Both the position numbers and the translations under genes were made by a program. DNA of 7,816 nucleotides from Candidatus Nomurabacteria bacterium (GTDB lineage Bacteria; Patescibacteriota; Minisyncoccia; Phycocordibacterales; UBA918). Location: the NCBI GenBank assembly GCA_943359405.1, contig CALRHO010000037.1, forward strand, positions 1-7,816. The letters run 5' to 3'. A model generated the notes under the pieces. That model was not told the DNA's origin and did not search any database. It worked only from the letters and a program-made list of their open reading frames with translations. Of this stretch, positions 1 through 6,577 are shown in pieces (position 1 is the first letter of the stretch; each line of letters begins with the position of its first letter).

Positions 1-1
1 G

Positions 2-1252
2 GCTACCGGCACTCCACTGGTCTCACTCAATAGGGCAGCCCTGAAAGCTGACGTTGCGGAGGCTCAAGGCGCACTAGCGAGTGCCCAAGCAGACCTGGCC
101 GAACTCAGTACCGGTGTCCGCAGCGAGGCACGGACCAGGAGCGAGGAAACTGTAGCACTCAAGACTGAAATGCTTGCGCGGACCAAAACCGATGAGGCGC
201 GCAAGGTGGAAAATGCTCGCCGCGCCTTACTCTCAGAGAACCTCACGGCCATTACTGCCAACACCGGCGAAGACGCACCTGCCCCGACAATAAGCGGTAC
301 GTACACCTGCAACCGCGAGGGCACCTACACCCTCACCATCTTTAGCTCGCGAGCACCCTCTGGCTACTCGATACGTATTACTGACTTAGAAGTTGGCACG
401 TTTGCAGCCGCTACTGAGCAGTCTGCACCTTTTGGTACCTGTGGTCTACGCGCGCAACTAAGCCCCGCTACCAACTATCATAACTCGGTCTGGACGGTCA
501 CCATTCCAAATCCGATTAGCCCTACCTACGTTGCTAACAAAAACGCGTACGACCAAGCCGTCACAAACGCTCAAAGTGCCATCGCACTAGCCGAACGTGA
601 GCTAGCTCTAACCAAAGCCGAGGCCGCTCTGTCCACTGCTCCGAGTCGCAGTGAATCACTCGCGCGAGCCCAAGCAGCGGTCGCCAGTGCCGCCGCTCGC
701 CTGGCGCGGGCTGAAGCAACTGCTGCTGACGCAGTCCTCACTGCACCCTTTGCAGGAACTATCGTACAGATTGAGGCGGTTGCCGGCGAGACCATTGGAA
801 CCACTCCGGTGATTACCCTACTCTCCGCCGACCGCTACGAACTGATTGCACGAATTCCAGAGATTGATGTCGGCAAACTACAGATAGACCAGCGCGCTGA
901 AGTGGTGTTTGACACAGCGGTAACAGAAACCCTCACCGCCACCGTAGATTTTATTTCTCCGGAGGCGACGGTCATTGACGGTGTCGCGTACTATGAAGCC
1001 CGTCTTGCCCTGACCGCGATTCCACCCTGGATTCGTAGTGGCCTGAATGCTGATGTTGATATCATCATTGCCGCGACCGATGGCCTGCGTCTCCCCCGTC
1101 GCTTCGTAACCAAGACTAACGACACCTATTCCGTCCTGGTCGCGAGCGGTGATACTACCGCTACGACTTCCGTCGAGGTCGATCTGATAGGTAATGATGG
1201 CTTCATATCGCTACGCGGCCTCCCTGCCGGCACGACCGTCGTAGCCCCATAA
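2..1252 (+). CDS. HlyD/MacA-family periplasmic adaptor subunit of an ABC exporter (5' partial)
   Basis: The frame is open from base 2, so the start codon and N-terminal membrane anchor lie outside the window; about 416 residues are visible. The first residues (ATGTPLVSLN) resemble the end of a split lipoyl domain. An Ala/Glu/Arg-rich coiled-coil helix follows (about residues 12-85). After the second helix (about 175-245) comes the second lipoyl half, APFAGTIVQIEAVAGETIG, then beta-barrel and membrane-proximal segments (about 270-416). This is the order seen in MacA/HlyD adaptors, which link an inner-membrane transporter to extracytoplasmic partners. Between the two helices sits a beta-rich insert of about 78 residues with two cysteines (about 103 and 147) and the segment WTVTIPNPIS. 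The permease gene begins 11 bases after the stop, so they are probably co-transcribed. Family assignment is firm; the substrate is unknown. Confidence 0.88.
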   Translation, partial: ATGTPLVSLNRAALKADVAEAQGALASAQADLAELSTGVRSEARTRSEETVALKTEMLARTKTDEARKVENARRALLSENLTAITANTGEDAPAPTISGTYTCNREGTYTLTIFSSRAPSGYSIRITDLEVGTFAAATEQSAPFGTCGLRAQLSPATNYHNSVWTVTIPNPISPTYVANKNAYDQAVTNAQSAIALAERELALTKAEAALSTAPSRSESLARAQAAVASAAARLARAEATAADAVLTAPFAGTIVQIEAVAGETIGTTPVITLLSADRYELIARIPEIDVGKLQIDQRAEVVFDTAVTETLTATVDFISPEATVIDGVAYYEARLALTAIPPWIRSGLNADVDIIIAATDGLRLPRRFVTKTNDTYSVLVASGDTTATTSVEVDLIGNDGFISLRGLPAGTTVVAP

Positions 1253-1263
1253 CCATTCCCCGT

Positions 1264-2511
1264 ATGCGCTCGCTCCGAATTGGACTACTGCTCGGCCTGC
1301 GGCAAATCCAGCGAGCTAATCTCTGGACCACCGGCCTCATCATCTTTGTGATGATGCTCACATTCCTTAATTTGATTGCCGTGTCAGGCATTTTGGTTGG
1401 ACTCATTGCCGGAGCCGAGACTGCAGTACGAGAAAAATCACTAGGTGACATCATCCTTTCACCGCGCGATGACGAAGACCATATCCTTGAAACTGAAGCC
1501 GTTGAACGACAATTAGCTGCCTTCCCCGAGATTACAGCGTACTCAGTCCGCTATCGGGCCGGCGGCGAACTCGAGGCAAACTACATGGAGCGTCGTGATC
1601 TGCGCGGCGAACGTGATGTGGCGAGTGTGAACGTCACCGGTATCGACATCAATCGGGAGCTGGCGATGACCAACATCGATAAAGAGATTGTCGCAGGTGA
1701 ATTTCTTGACCCTCGTGAAGAGGGGTATATCGTTCTGGGCGCACTCTATACGGAAGAGTATGCTTCCAACTTTGGCGATATCTTTGAAACTGTCTCAGGC
1801 GTACAACCAGGCGACCAAGTCCGCTTGACAGTCGGTGATATCAGCAAGGAATTTACCGTCAAAGGTATTCTACAGTCAAAGGTCGATGAAGTATCTCTCA
1901 ATACCTACCTCCCTGAACGAGAATTTCGACGTTTCTTTGGCCGCATTGACCGTAACGCCGACCAAATTGTAATTAGAGTTGTGCGCCCTGATGAAAATAC
2001 AGTGGTAAAAAATGCCCTTGTCAGTCTTGGACTTGAAGGACAGGCCAAAGTGCAGACCTATGAAGAAGGAAAGCCAAAGTTCATCACTGATATCAAGAAC
2101 ACGATGAACCTGCTTGGTACCTTCATTGGCTCCATCGGTATCGTCGTGGCATCAATTACCATTTTTATCATTATCTTTATCAACGCCCTCTCGCGCCAGC
2201 GCCAAATTGGGATTCTTAAAGGCATTGGTATTGACCGTCGCGCGATTGAAATCGCCTACGTTATTCAAGCAGGGTTCTATGCCCTCTTAGGCTCAGCCCT
2301 CGGAGCCCTCCTCACGTATGGTTTTCTGCTCGGGTACTTTGAGCGCAATCCCATTCCATTCCCGTTCAGTGATGGCATTTTAGTAGCTGACCCCACTGAG
2401 ACCTTCATTCGCTTTATCGTGCTGTTTGTTATTACCCTCGTAGCCGGCTTCCTCCCCGCCTGGCTCATTGTCCGGAAGAATACACTCAACTCTATTCTTG
2501 GTCGTAAGTAA
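1264..2511 (+). CDS. MacB/FtsX-like ABC transporter permease
   Basis: This 415-residue protein has the classic MacB/LolC topology. A first membrane helix (about 22-50) is followed by a large extracytoplasmic domain (about 51-280) of the MacB_PCD type. Three C-terminal membrane helices follow (about 283-309, 331-357 and 381-404), with a charged cytoplasmic stretch RQRQIGILKGIGIDRRAIEI (about 311-330) that corresponds to the coupling helix contacting the ATPase. It would work as a dimer with the downstream ATPase and the upstream adaptor, transmitting ATP-driven movement to the outer face (mechanotransmission) rather than moving substrate through a pore. ATG follows the adaptor stop by 11 bases; no Shine-Dalgarno is present and the bases before ATG are CCCCGT. 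The transported substrate, if any, cannot be read from the sequence; lipoproteins, peptides or antibiotics are known for relatives. Confidence 0.9.
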   Translation: MRSLRIGLLLGLRQIQRANLWTTGLIIFVMMLTFLNLIAVSGILVGLIAGAETAVREKSLGDIILSPRDDEDHILETEAVERQLAAFPEITAYSVRYRAGGELEANYMERRDLRGERDVASVNVTGIDINRELAMTNIDKEIVAGEFLDPREEGYIVLGALYTEEYASNFGDIFETVSGVQPGDQVRLTVGDISKEFTVKGILQSKVDEVSLNTYLPEREFRRFFGRIDRNADQIVIRVVRPDENTVVKNALVSLGLEGQAKVQTYEEGKPKFITDIKNTMNLLGTFIGSIGIVVASITIFIIIFINALSRQRQIGILKGIGIDRRAIEIAYVIQAGFYALLGSALGALLTYGFLLGYFERNPIPFPFSDGILVADPTETFIRFIVLFVITLVAGFLPAWLIVRKNTLNSILGRK

Positions 2512-2517
2512 CCCCGC

Positions 2518-3237
2518 ATGACTTCCCTCATTAAAGCCATCAACGTAGAACGCTCCTTTGGTAGTGGTGAACTAGAGACTAAGGTCCTCAAGGGTGTTAC
2601 CCTTGAAGTACAACGTGGTGAATTTATTGCCATTATGGGTAAATCCGGGGCAGGTAAGTCAACCCTGATGTACCAACTCTCCGTTCTCGACGAGCCAACC
2701 GCTGGTACCATTATCATTGATGGCATTGATACAGTTGCACTTGATGAAGTAGAAGCCACCACCTTCCGTCTCAATACCCTGGGCTATGTCTTTCAAGACT
2801 ACGCGCTGGTCCCCGATCTCTCTGCTGAAGAAAACGTGATGATTCCCCTACTCATGCGCGGCGAAACCTGGGAAGCTGCCCGCACCACCGCCCGCGCAGC
2901 CATCGATGCTGTCGGTCTCCGTGGTAAATACCCCAACCTCCCTGCCCAACTCTCTGGTGGTGAGCAGCAGCGAGTGGCGATTGCGCGGGCGATCGCTGGT
3001 AAACCAAAAATACTCTTTGCTGATGAGCCAACCGCAAACCTTGATAGTATCTCGGGACGGGCTATCATCGAACTTATTGGCGACCTCAATCGCTCGGTTG
3101 GCCAAACGGTGGTCATGGTCACCCACGAGCGCGAGTACGCCATGGGCTGCCATCGTATCATCCATATGGAAGACGGTCAGATTGTGGGAATTGAGGAACT
3201 TCGTACACTTGAACCTACCAATATCCAACCACACTAA
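2518..3237 (+). CDS. MacB/LolD-type ABC transporter ATP-binding protein
   Basis: The 239-residue nucleotide-binding subunit shows all ABC motifs: Walker A GKSGAGKST (41-49), Q-loop glutamine 93 in VFQDYALVPDLSAEENV, signature LSGGEQQRVAIARA (145-158), Walker B ILFADE (165-170) followed by the D-loop PTANLD, and H-loop histidine 203 in VTHE. The segment VFQDYALVPDLSAEENV and the overall length are typical of the LolD/MacB/FtsE subgroup that pairs with FtsX-like permeases. The gene starts 6 bases after the permease stop and is the last of the three-gene operon; a strong terminator lies 10 bases past its stop. The start is set by the conserved N-terminus (IKAINVERSFGSGE). No Shine-Dalgarno is seen; ATG is directly preceded by CCCCGC. 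Translational coupling with the permease is likely. Confidence 0.94.
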   Translation: MTSLIKAINVERSFGSGELETKVLKGVTLEVQRGEFIAIMGKSGAGKSTLMYQLSVLDEPTAGTIIIDGIDTVALDEVEATTFRLNTLGYVFQDYALVPDLSAEENVMIPLLMRGETWEAARTTARAAIDAVGLRGKYPNLPAQLSGGEQQRVAIARAIAGKPKILFADEPTANLDSISGRAIIELIGDLNRSVGQTVVMVTHEREYAMGCHRIIHMEDGQIVGIEELRTLEPTNIQPH

Positions 3238-3246
3238 GGCCTAGAC

Positions 3247-3285
3247 AAAAAACCGGCGGCACCTACGGTGCCGCCGGTTTTTTCT
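3247..3285. terminator. Bidirectional rho-independent terminator between the ABC operon and ftsH
   Basis: A near-perfect palindrome: a run of six A, an 11-base GC-rich arm CCGGCGGCACC (3253-3263), a 3-base loop TAC, the complementary arm (3267-3277) and a run of six T. The A and T runs make it work on both strands, so it can end the export operon reading right and the ftsH transcript reading left, whose stop codon lies about 50 bases away. Confidence 0.93.
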
Positions 3286-3336
3286 GTTCACATTCCTCCT
3301 ATCGTTACTAACTCATAGAAACAGAAGCGAGAAAGG

Positions 3337-5361
3337 CTACGCTTTGGTTACTTCCGCGAACGCTGTTAGTTCTTTGGTTGGGTCGGCTATTTGCTCGAGT
3401 GACTCGCGACGTTTCTTGTAGGCATCATTGATAGGAACACCTTCGACCTTCAGCAGGGCCTCATACTCCTCACGTTCCAGTGTCTCTACCTCGGCGAGTT
3501 TTTTAGAAATGTTGTCCAAGGCAGTACGGTACTTCGTGAGAATGTCACGCGCCTTTACCTTACCTTCCTCGATTATTTTGGTCACTTCATCGTCAATCAT
3601 TTTTGCAACATGCGGTGAGAACCCACGGTCTTCTGAGTAACCTCCACCAATGAGGCGACCGCCCGTTCCTTCAAACGCCACCGGCCCAAGCACATCGCTC
3701 ATACCGTACTTTGTCACCATATCACGGGCAAGATTGGCCACCACCTGAAGGTCATTGGATGGGCCTGTAGAAAGATCATCAAAGACCATTTCTTCCGTCA
3801 CATAACCACCAAGTGTCATAGCAATGTCATCAAGAAACTCTTTCCTCGTGTGCATACGCCGATCCTCATCAGGAAGCTTCAGCGTATAACCGGCCGCTCG
3901 GCCGCGACTAATAATAGAAATCTTTTGAACGGGATCCGCGTATGGTAATACCGAGGCTACGAGTGCGTGACCTACCTCGTGGTAGGCCGTTACCAGACGC
4001 TCCTCTTGCGAAAGCACGTGGCTTTTGCGTTCCGGACCGAGCATCACCTTTTCAATCGAACGAATGATGTCGAACTGTCCAACGGTTGTGCGCTTCTCAC
4101 GGGCGGCCAAAATCGCGGCCTCATTCATGAGTGAGTAGAGATCAGCACCCGAGAAGCCCGGGGTGCGCTGGGCGATAATTGCCAGGTTCACATCTTCAGC
4201 CAGTGGCTTCTTGCGGGCATGAACCGCAAGAATCTCTTCGCGGTCTTTTCGGTCTGGTAGGTCAATGGTGACCCGACGGTCAAACCGACCAGGGCGCAAA
4301 AGAGCAGGATCGAGCACGTCGGGACGGTTGGTGGCGGCCATTACGATCACTTTTGCATTAGGCTCAAAGCCATCCATCTCCACAAGAATCTGATTGAGCG
4401 TCTGTTCGCGTTCATCATTACCGCCACCAATACCTGTACCGCGAATACGTCCCACAGCATCAATCTCATCAACAAAGATAATTGCTGGCGCCGCCTTCTT
4501 TGCCATTGAAAACAGGTCACGTACCCGACTAGCACCCACGCCAACAAACATCTCTACGAACTCAGAGCCAGAAATTGAGAAAAACGGTACCCCGGCTTCA
4601 CCAGCAACCGCCCGCGCCAGCAGCGTCTTACCGGTACCGGGTGCACCCATCATCATCACACCCTTGGGTATCTCGGCGCCAATGTCGAGAAACTTTTTCG
4701 GGTTTTTAAGGAAGTCAACAATTTCTTCCAGCTCTTGCTTGGCTTCCTTGGCACCAGCCACATCTTTGAAGGTTACCTTCTGAGCGGTATCGTTCGGGTC
4801 AATCATACGCGCCTTGCTGGAACCAAAGTTAAGTGCCTGCATTCCAGCCCCTTTCACCGAGCGGGTGAAGAACCAGATTATTATTCCGAGAAAAAGGAGC
4901 GGAAAGAGAAATGGTGCGAACTGACCAAACCAGTACGAAAAACCAGTCTCACGCTGTACATCAATAGTGATACGCGCAAGCTCTTCGGTGGTAACACCGA
5001 GATTCGTCAGAGAGTCAGTCACTGAGGCATCTACCTCACGCTTGGCCTCGCCCTTGTTACGTGTCTCGTCGGTATACGCAATTTCAAGCTGGGTACCCCG
5101 CACGATAATCTCCTTCACCTCTCCTGCCTTGACCTGTGACACTACCTGCGAGAGCGTAAGCTGCTCCGGCTGCTGTCGACTTTCGGAAACGTACGAAAAG
5201 ATGAACGTAACCACCACAATGAGGAGCACGGTCGAGAGCATGTTGTTCCAAAAATTGCCCGGACCGAGTGGAACACGACTACCCAAATCGCGCAGGGGTG
5301 AACGCCGCTCCTCCCCCTCCGGGTGCTGGTCGGGTGACTTCTCTGGATTGGTATTTGACAT
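3337..5361 (-). CDS. ftsH: ATP-dependent zinc metalloprotease FtsH
   Basis: FtsH is a hexameric membrane AAA+ protease that pulls out and degrades membrane and soluble proteins. This 674-residue copy is full length and has every expected part: a short polar N-terminus, membrane helix 1 (about 41-58), an extracytoplasmic FtsH_ext domain, membrane helix 2 (about 148-166), Walker A GAPGTGKT (239-246), pore loop MFVGVGASR (271-279), Walker B IIFVDE (294-299), a second region of homology with arginine fingers R359 and R362, zinc site HEVGH (461-465) and probable third zinc ligand D537 in STGPSND. A charged helical tail (about 590-674) ends the protein. The ATG at 5361 lies only 9 bases from a TATAAT box, so the mRNA is probably nearly leaderless. 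It is divergent from smpB-ssrA; FtsH is known in other bacteria to degrade some SsrA-tagged proteins, so a shared quality-control role is plausible. Confidence 0.98.
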   Translation of the reverse strand: MSNTNPEKSPDQHPEGEERRSPLRDLGSRVPLGPGNFWNNMLSTVLLIVVVTFIFSYVSESRQQPEQLTLSQVVSQVKAGEVKEIIVRGTQLEIAYTDETRNKGEAKREVDASVTDSLTNLGVTTEELARITIDVQRETGFSYWFGQFAPFLFPLLFLGIIIWFFTRSVKGAGMQALNFGSSKARMIDPNDTAQKVTFKDVAGAKEAKQELEEIVDFLKNPKKFLDIGAEIPKGVMMMGAPGTGKTLLARAVAGEAGVPFFSISGSEFVEMFVGVGASRVRDLFSMAKKAAPAIIFVDEIDAVGRIRGTGIGGGNDEREQTLNQILVEMDGFEPNAKVIVMAATNRPDVLDPALLRPGRFDRRVTIDLPDRKDREEILAVHARKKPLAEDVNLAIIAQRTPGFSGADLYSLMNEAAILAAREKRTTVGQFDIIRSIEKVMLGPERKSHVLSQEERLVTAYHEVGHALVASVLPYADPVQKISIISRGRAAGYTLKLPDEDRRMHTRKEFLDDIAMTLGGYVTEEMVFDDLSTGPSNDLQVVANLARDMVTKYGMSDVLGPVAFEGTGGRLIGGGYSEDRGFSPHVAKMIDDEVTKIIEEGKVKARDILTKYRTALDNISKKLAEVETLEREEYEALLKVEGVPINDAYKKRRESLEQIADPTKELTAFAEVTKA

Positions 5362-5370
5362 ATGAGGCGC

Positions 5371-5376
5371 ATTATA
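5371..5376 (-). promoter_or_regulatory. ftsH promoter, -10 box
   Basis: On the minus strand a perfect TATAAT, preceded by a T-run and GGG, ends 9 bases before the ftsH ATG. With the usual 6-8 base distance from -10 to transcription start, the mRNA would begin about 2-4 bases before ATG. No convincing -35 box is visible 16-18 bases upstream. The same T-run/GG/TATAAT layout precedes the SGNH hydrolase gene at 7513. Confidence 0.7.
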
Positions 5377-5426
5377 CCCAAAAAACGTATAAGTGCGAGA
5401 GAATTACCGGCTGGCTTAGGGTTTGC

Positions 5427-5432
5427 TATAGT
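5427..5432 (+). promoter_or_regulatory. smpB promoter, extended -10 box
   Basis: TATAGT preceded by TGC gives an extended -10 element (TGN-TATAGT). It ends 11 bases before the smpB ATG, so transcription should start about 3-5 bases before the codon, leaving no room for a Shine-Dalgarno. It lies back to back with the ftsH promoter within an 82-base intergenic region and may also drive ssrA. Confidence 0.6.
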
Positions 5433-5443
5433 GGTGGCACCCT

Positions 5444-5893
5444 ATGGCCACGTACAGCACCCACCGCCGCGCCCACTTTGACTACGATATCCTCGACACC
5501 TTCGAGGCAGGCTTAGTGCTCTTTGGGCACGAGGTGAAGTCGGTGCGTCTCGGCCGAGCCAAACTAGAAGGCGCCCACGTGGCCGTCCGAGGTGGCCAAG
5601 TGCTTCTGATTGGTGCCAGCATCCCCCCGTACCAAACTACCAACACGCCAGTGAGTTATGATCCTGAACGTCCCCGCGTACTCCTCCTCTCCCGCAAAGA
5701 ACTCGCCCACCTCGACCACGAGACTGAGAAGGCTGGTTTGACGGCAGTCCCTCTTTCATTGTATAATGCCGGCCGGCACATTAAACTCAAGTTCGGCCTC
5801 GCGCGCGGCAAAAAGAAGACTGACAAACGCGAGACCATCAAAGAGCGTGATACCAAACGCGACATTGAGCGCACCTTGAAAAGTCAAAGGTAG
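5444..5893 (+). CDS. smpB: SsrA-binding protein SmpB
   Basis: SmpB binds the tRNA-like domain of tmRNA and takes it into the A site of stalled ribosomes for trans-translation. The 149-residue protein has the usual family length and layout: an N-terminal beta-barrel with YDILDTFEAGLVLFGHEVKSVR (about 14-35; the EVKS motif is strongly conserved), ISPYE-like SIPPYQ, the PERPRVLLL segment, LTAVPLSLY (about 99-107), and the basic C-terminal region GLARGKKKTDKRETIKERD that becomes helical in the decoding and mRNA channel. Its partner RNA gene ssrA starts about 67 bases downstream in the same direction. ATG 5444 is the natural start because the protein begins right at the conserved barrel. The stop codon lies inside a GC-rich hairpin (5890-5916). 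Confidence 0.97.
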   Translation: MATYSTHRRAHFDYDILDTFEAGLVLFGHEVKSVRLGRAKLEGAHVAVRGGQVLLIGASIPPYQTTNTPVSYDPERPRVLLLSRKELAHLDHETEKAGLTAVPLSLYNAGRHIKLKFGLARGKKKTDKRETIKERDTKRDIERTLKSQR

Positions 5894-5964
5894 CGGGGAC
5901 TACTACCCCCCGCTACGCACATAGTCCCCGGAAACTATTGAACACGTTTGAATGGTTTCCGGGG
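5890..5964 (+). promoter_or_regulatory. smpB-ssrA intergenic region with three competing hairpins
   Basis: Three pairings are visible. GTAGCGGGG (5890-5898) pairs with CCCCGCTAC (5908-5916). GGGGACTA (5895-5902) pairs with TAGTCCCC (5922-5929). CCCCGGAAAC (5926-5935) pairs with GTTTCCGGGG (5955-5964). The second shares bases with both others, so it excludes them. The third covers the first four bases of mature tmRNA (5961-5964). None has a following T-run, so this is not an ordinary terminator. It may affect read-through from smpB into ssrA or 5' processing of pre-tmRNA by RNase P. No clear separate ssrA promoter was found. Confidence 0.5.
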
Positions 5965-6353
5965 ATGCTAGGCATCGACGGTGAGTCGCTTCCTTCGTGT
6001 GCAGTGTGAGTGCCGCCCTGGACACTCTCAAAACCAGGGCATCTGTACGTGCAGAGAAAGCCGTACCAAGCCCATACGCTCGCGCGTTTGGGTTCACTCC
6101 CGCCTTCGCGTAACTTTACGCCGGCCGCAGTGTCGCTCGCTTCCCCGAGGTCTCATACGGGAACGCGGGTGGAATAGCCATGAGGCTTTGGTCCGCTATG
6201 CCGTTTTCATAGCGTATTGAATTTCTCAAAACTCGACTACCTGGTGTTTGGTCTCACCTAGAGCCTGGTAGTTTAAATCAAAGGCGAGACTACACACTGT
6301 AGATGCACGAGGGTTCACTCATTCGGACGGGAGTTCGATTCTCCCCATCTCCA
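5961..6353 (+). ncRNA. ssrA: Transfer-messenger RNA (tmRNA)
   Basis: tmRNA rescues stalled ribosomes by acting first as alanyl-tRNA and then as a short mRNA encoding a degradation tag. The 5' strand GGGGATG (5961-5967) pairs with CATCTCC (6346-6352), with one G-U pair and discriminator A6353. The T arm is GGGAG (6329-6333), loop TTCGATT and CTCCC (6341-6345). Helix 2 pairs TGAGT 5982-5986 with 6317-6321, TCGTG 5995-5999 with 6306-6310, and CAGTGTG 6002-6008 with 6293-6299. Pseudoknot PK1 is GAGTG 6008-6012/CACTC 6023-6027 with GCCCTGG 6015-6021/CCAGGGC 6034-6040. A 3' pseudoknot is ACTACC 6236-6241/GGTAGT 6267-6272 with GTCTC 6251-6255/GAGAC 6286-6290. At about 393 nt the length is normal. 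CCA is not encoded (CTC follows A6353), so it must be added enzymatically. smpB lies directly upstream. Confidence 0.95.
6060..6113 (+). other. tmRNA tag-peptide reading frame (predicted)
   Basis: After pseudoknot PK1, a frame beginning at GCC 6060 reads AVPSPYARAFGFTPAFA and ends at TAA 6111-6113. The stop sits in a small hairpin (GCGTA 6108-6112 with TACGC 6117-6121), as usual for helix 5. The resume codon is inferred: Ala after AGAGAAA at a typical distance from PK1. The nonpolar end AFA differs from the common LAA/ALAA ending, and the tag is longer than the E. coli tag. Confidence 0.6.
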
Positions 6354-6356
6354 CTC
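6332..6356 (+). repeat. ssrA 3'-end repeat, copy 1 (within functional tmRNA)
   Basis: This 25-base unit covers the T loop, 3' T stem, acceptor strand and three following bases. Its reverse complement is found exactly, apart from one insertion, at 6395-6444. Its bases 6334-6354 are repeated in direct orientation at 6557-6577. In this copy the discriminator A6353 is followed by CTC, not CCA. Confidence 0.9.
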
Positions 6357-6368
6357 ATAAATAATATT

Positions 6369-6394
6369 AGCGCCATTTGGCGCTTTTATTATTT
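6369..6394 (+). terminator. tmRNA terminator
   Basis: AGCGCCA and TGGCGCT (6369-6384) form a short GC-rich stem around a TT loop, followed by TTTATTATTT. It starts 15 bases after the end of tmRNA. It is also the centre of a longer palindrome, about 30 paired bases per arm with small bulges, formed by copy 1 of the ssrA end and its inverted copy (6341-6409). Confidence 0.75.
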
Positions 6395-6444
6395 GAGTGG
6401 AGATGGGAGCAGGCAAACTGTTTTGCCTGCGTGAGAATCGAACT
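6395..6444 (-). repeat. ssrA 3'-end repeat, inverted copy split by a 25-base hairpin insert
   Basis: GAGTGGAGATGGG (6395-6407) and GAGAATCGAACT (6433-6444) together are the exact reverse complement of 6332-6356. Between them lies a 25-base insert (6408-6432) that contains a perfect 9-bp hairpin, GCAGGCAAA (6409-6417) with TTTGCCTGC (6422-6430), loop CTGT. Confidence 0.88.
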
Positions 6445-6577
6445 GAGCGGAGCCATGTTTGCTGCTCCTTCCTAGAGCAGAAAACGGGCGAGCTCGGGGA
6501 GAAAGTTCTTAGTAGTTACTGAGCGAAGCGAAGTTAACTGCTTAGAAACTTGACCCTTCGATTCTCCCCATCTCCAC
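6397..6577. other. Possible small element or structured RNA bounded by ssrA-end inverted repeats
   Basis: The interval 6397-6577 is flanked by 21-base inverted repeats that match the ssrA 3' end; the left one is split by the hairpin insert. The 114-base interior holds no credible ORF but has local structure: CTGCTC 6462-6467/GAGCAG 6475-6480, an alternative GGAGC 6449-6453/GCTCC 6464-6468 (approximate), and a longer imperfect stem 6503-6518/6535-6551. It could be a tiny miniature element or integration remnant, a folded noncoding RNA closed by the 21-bp stem, or an assembly product. GGAGATG (6399-6405) and CATCTCC-A-CCA (6569-6579) could even form a tRNA-like acceptor, but T, D and anticodon arms are absent. 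No recombinase is encoded. This entry accounts for the gene-free stretch after ssrA. Confidence 0.35.

Noticed and set aside
2277..3234. Minus-strand open frames opposite the permease and ATPase
   Set aside because: Overlapped entirely by genes with full ABC motifs; the translations are low-complexity Ser/Arg-rich shadows.
4394..5365. Several open frames on the plus strand opposite ftsH
   Set aside because: They are antisense shadows of a complete, highly conserved ftsH; their translations show no recognisable domains.
5762..5767. Perfect TATAAT inside smpB as an ssrA promoter
   Set aside because: It encodes part of the SmpB LYNAG segment in a conserved region, lies about 190 bases upstream of tmRNA, and no matching -35 box is evident.
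5981..6220. 79-codon open frame on the plus strand downstream of smpB
   Set aside because: It lies wholly inside the tmRNA gene, whose helices and pseudoknots explain the sequence; no ribosome binding site and no protein-like pattern.
6355..6577. Group I intron interrupting the tmRNA T loop/3' end
   Set aside because: The functional T arm and acceptor strand are already complete before 6354, the insertion duplicates rather than splits the exon, and I could not find group I core elements; about 223 bases is also short.
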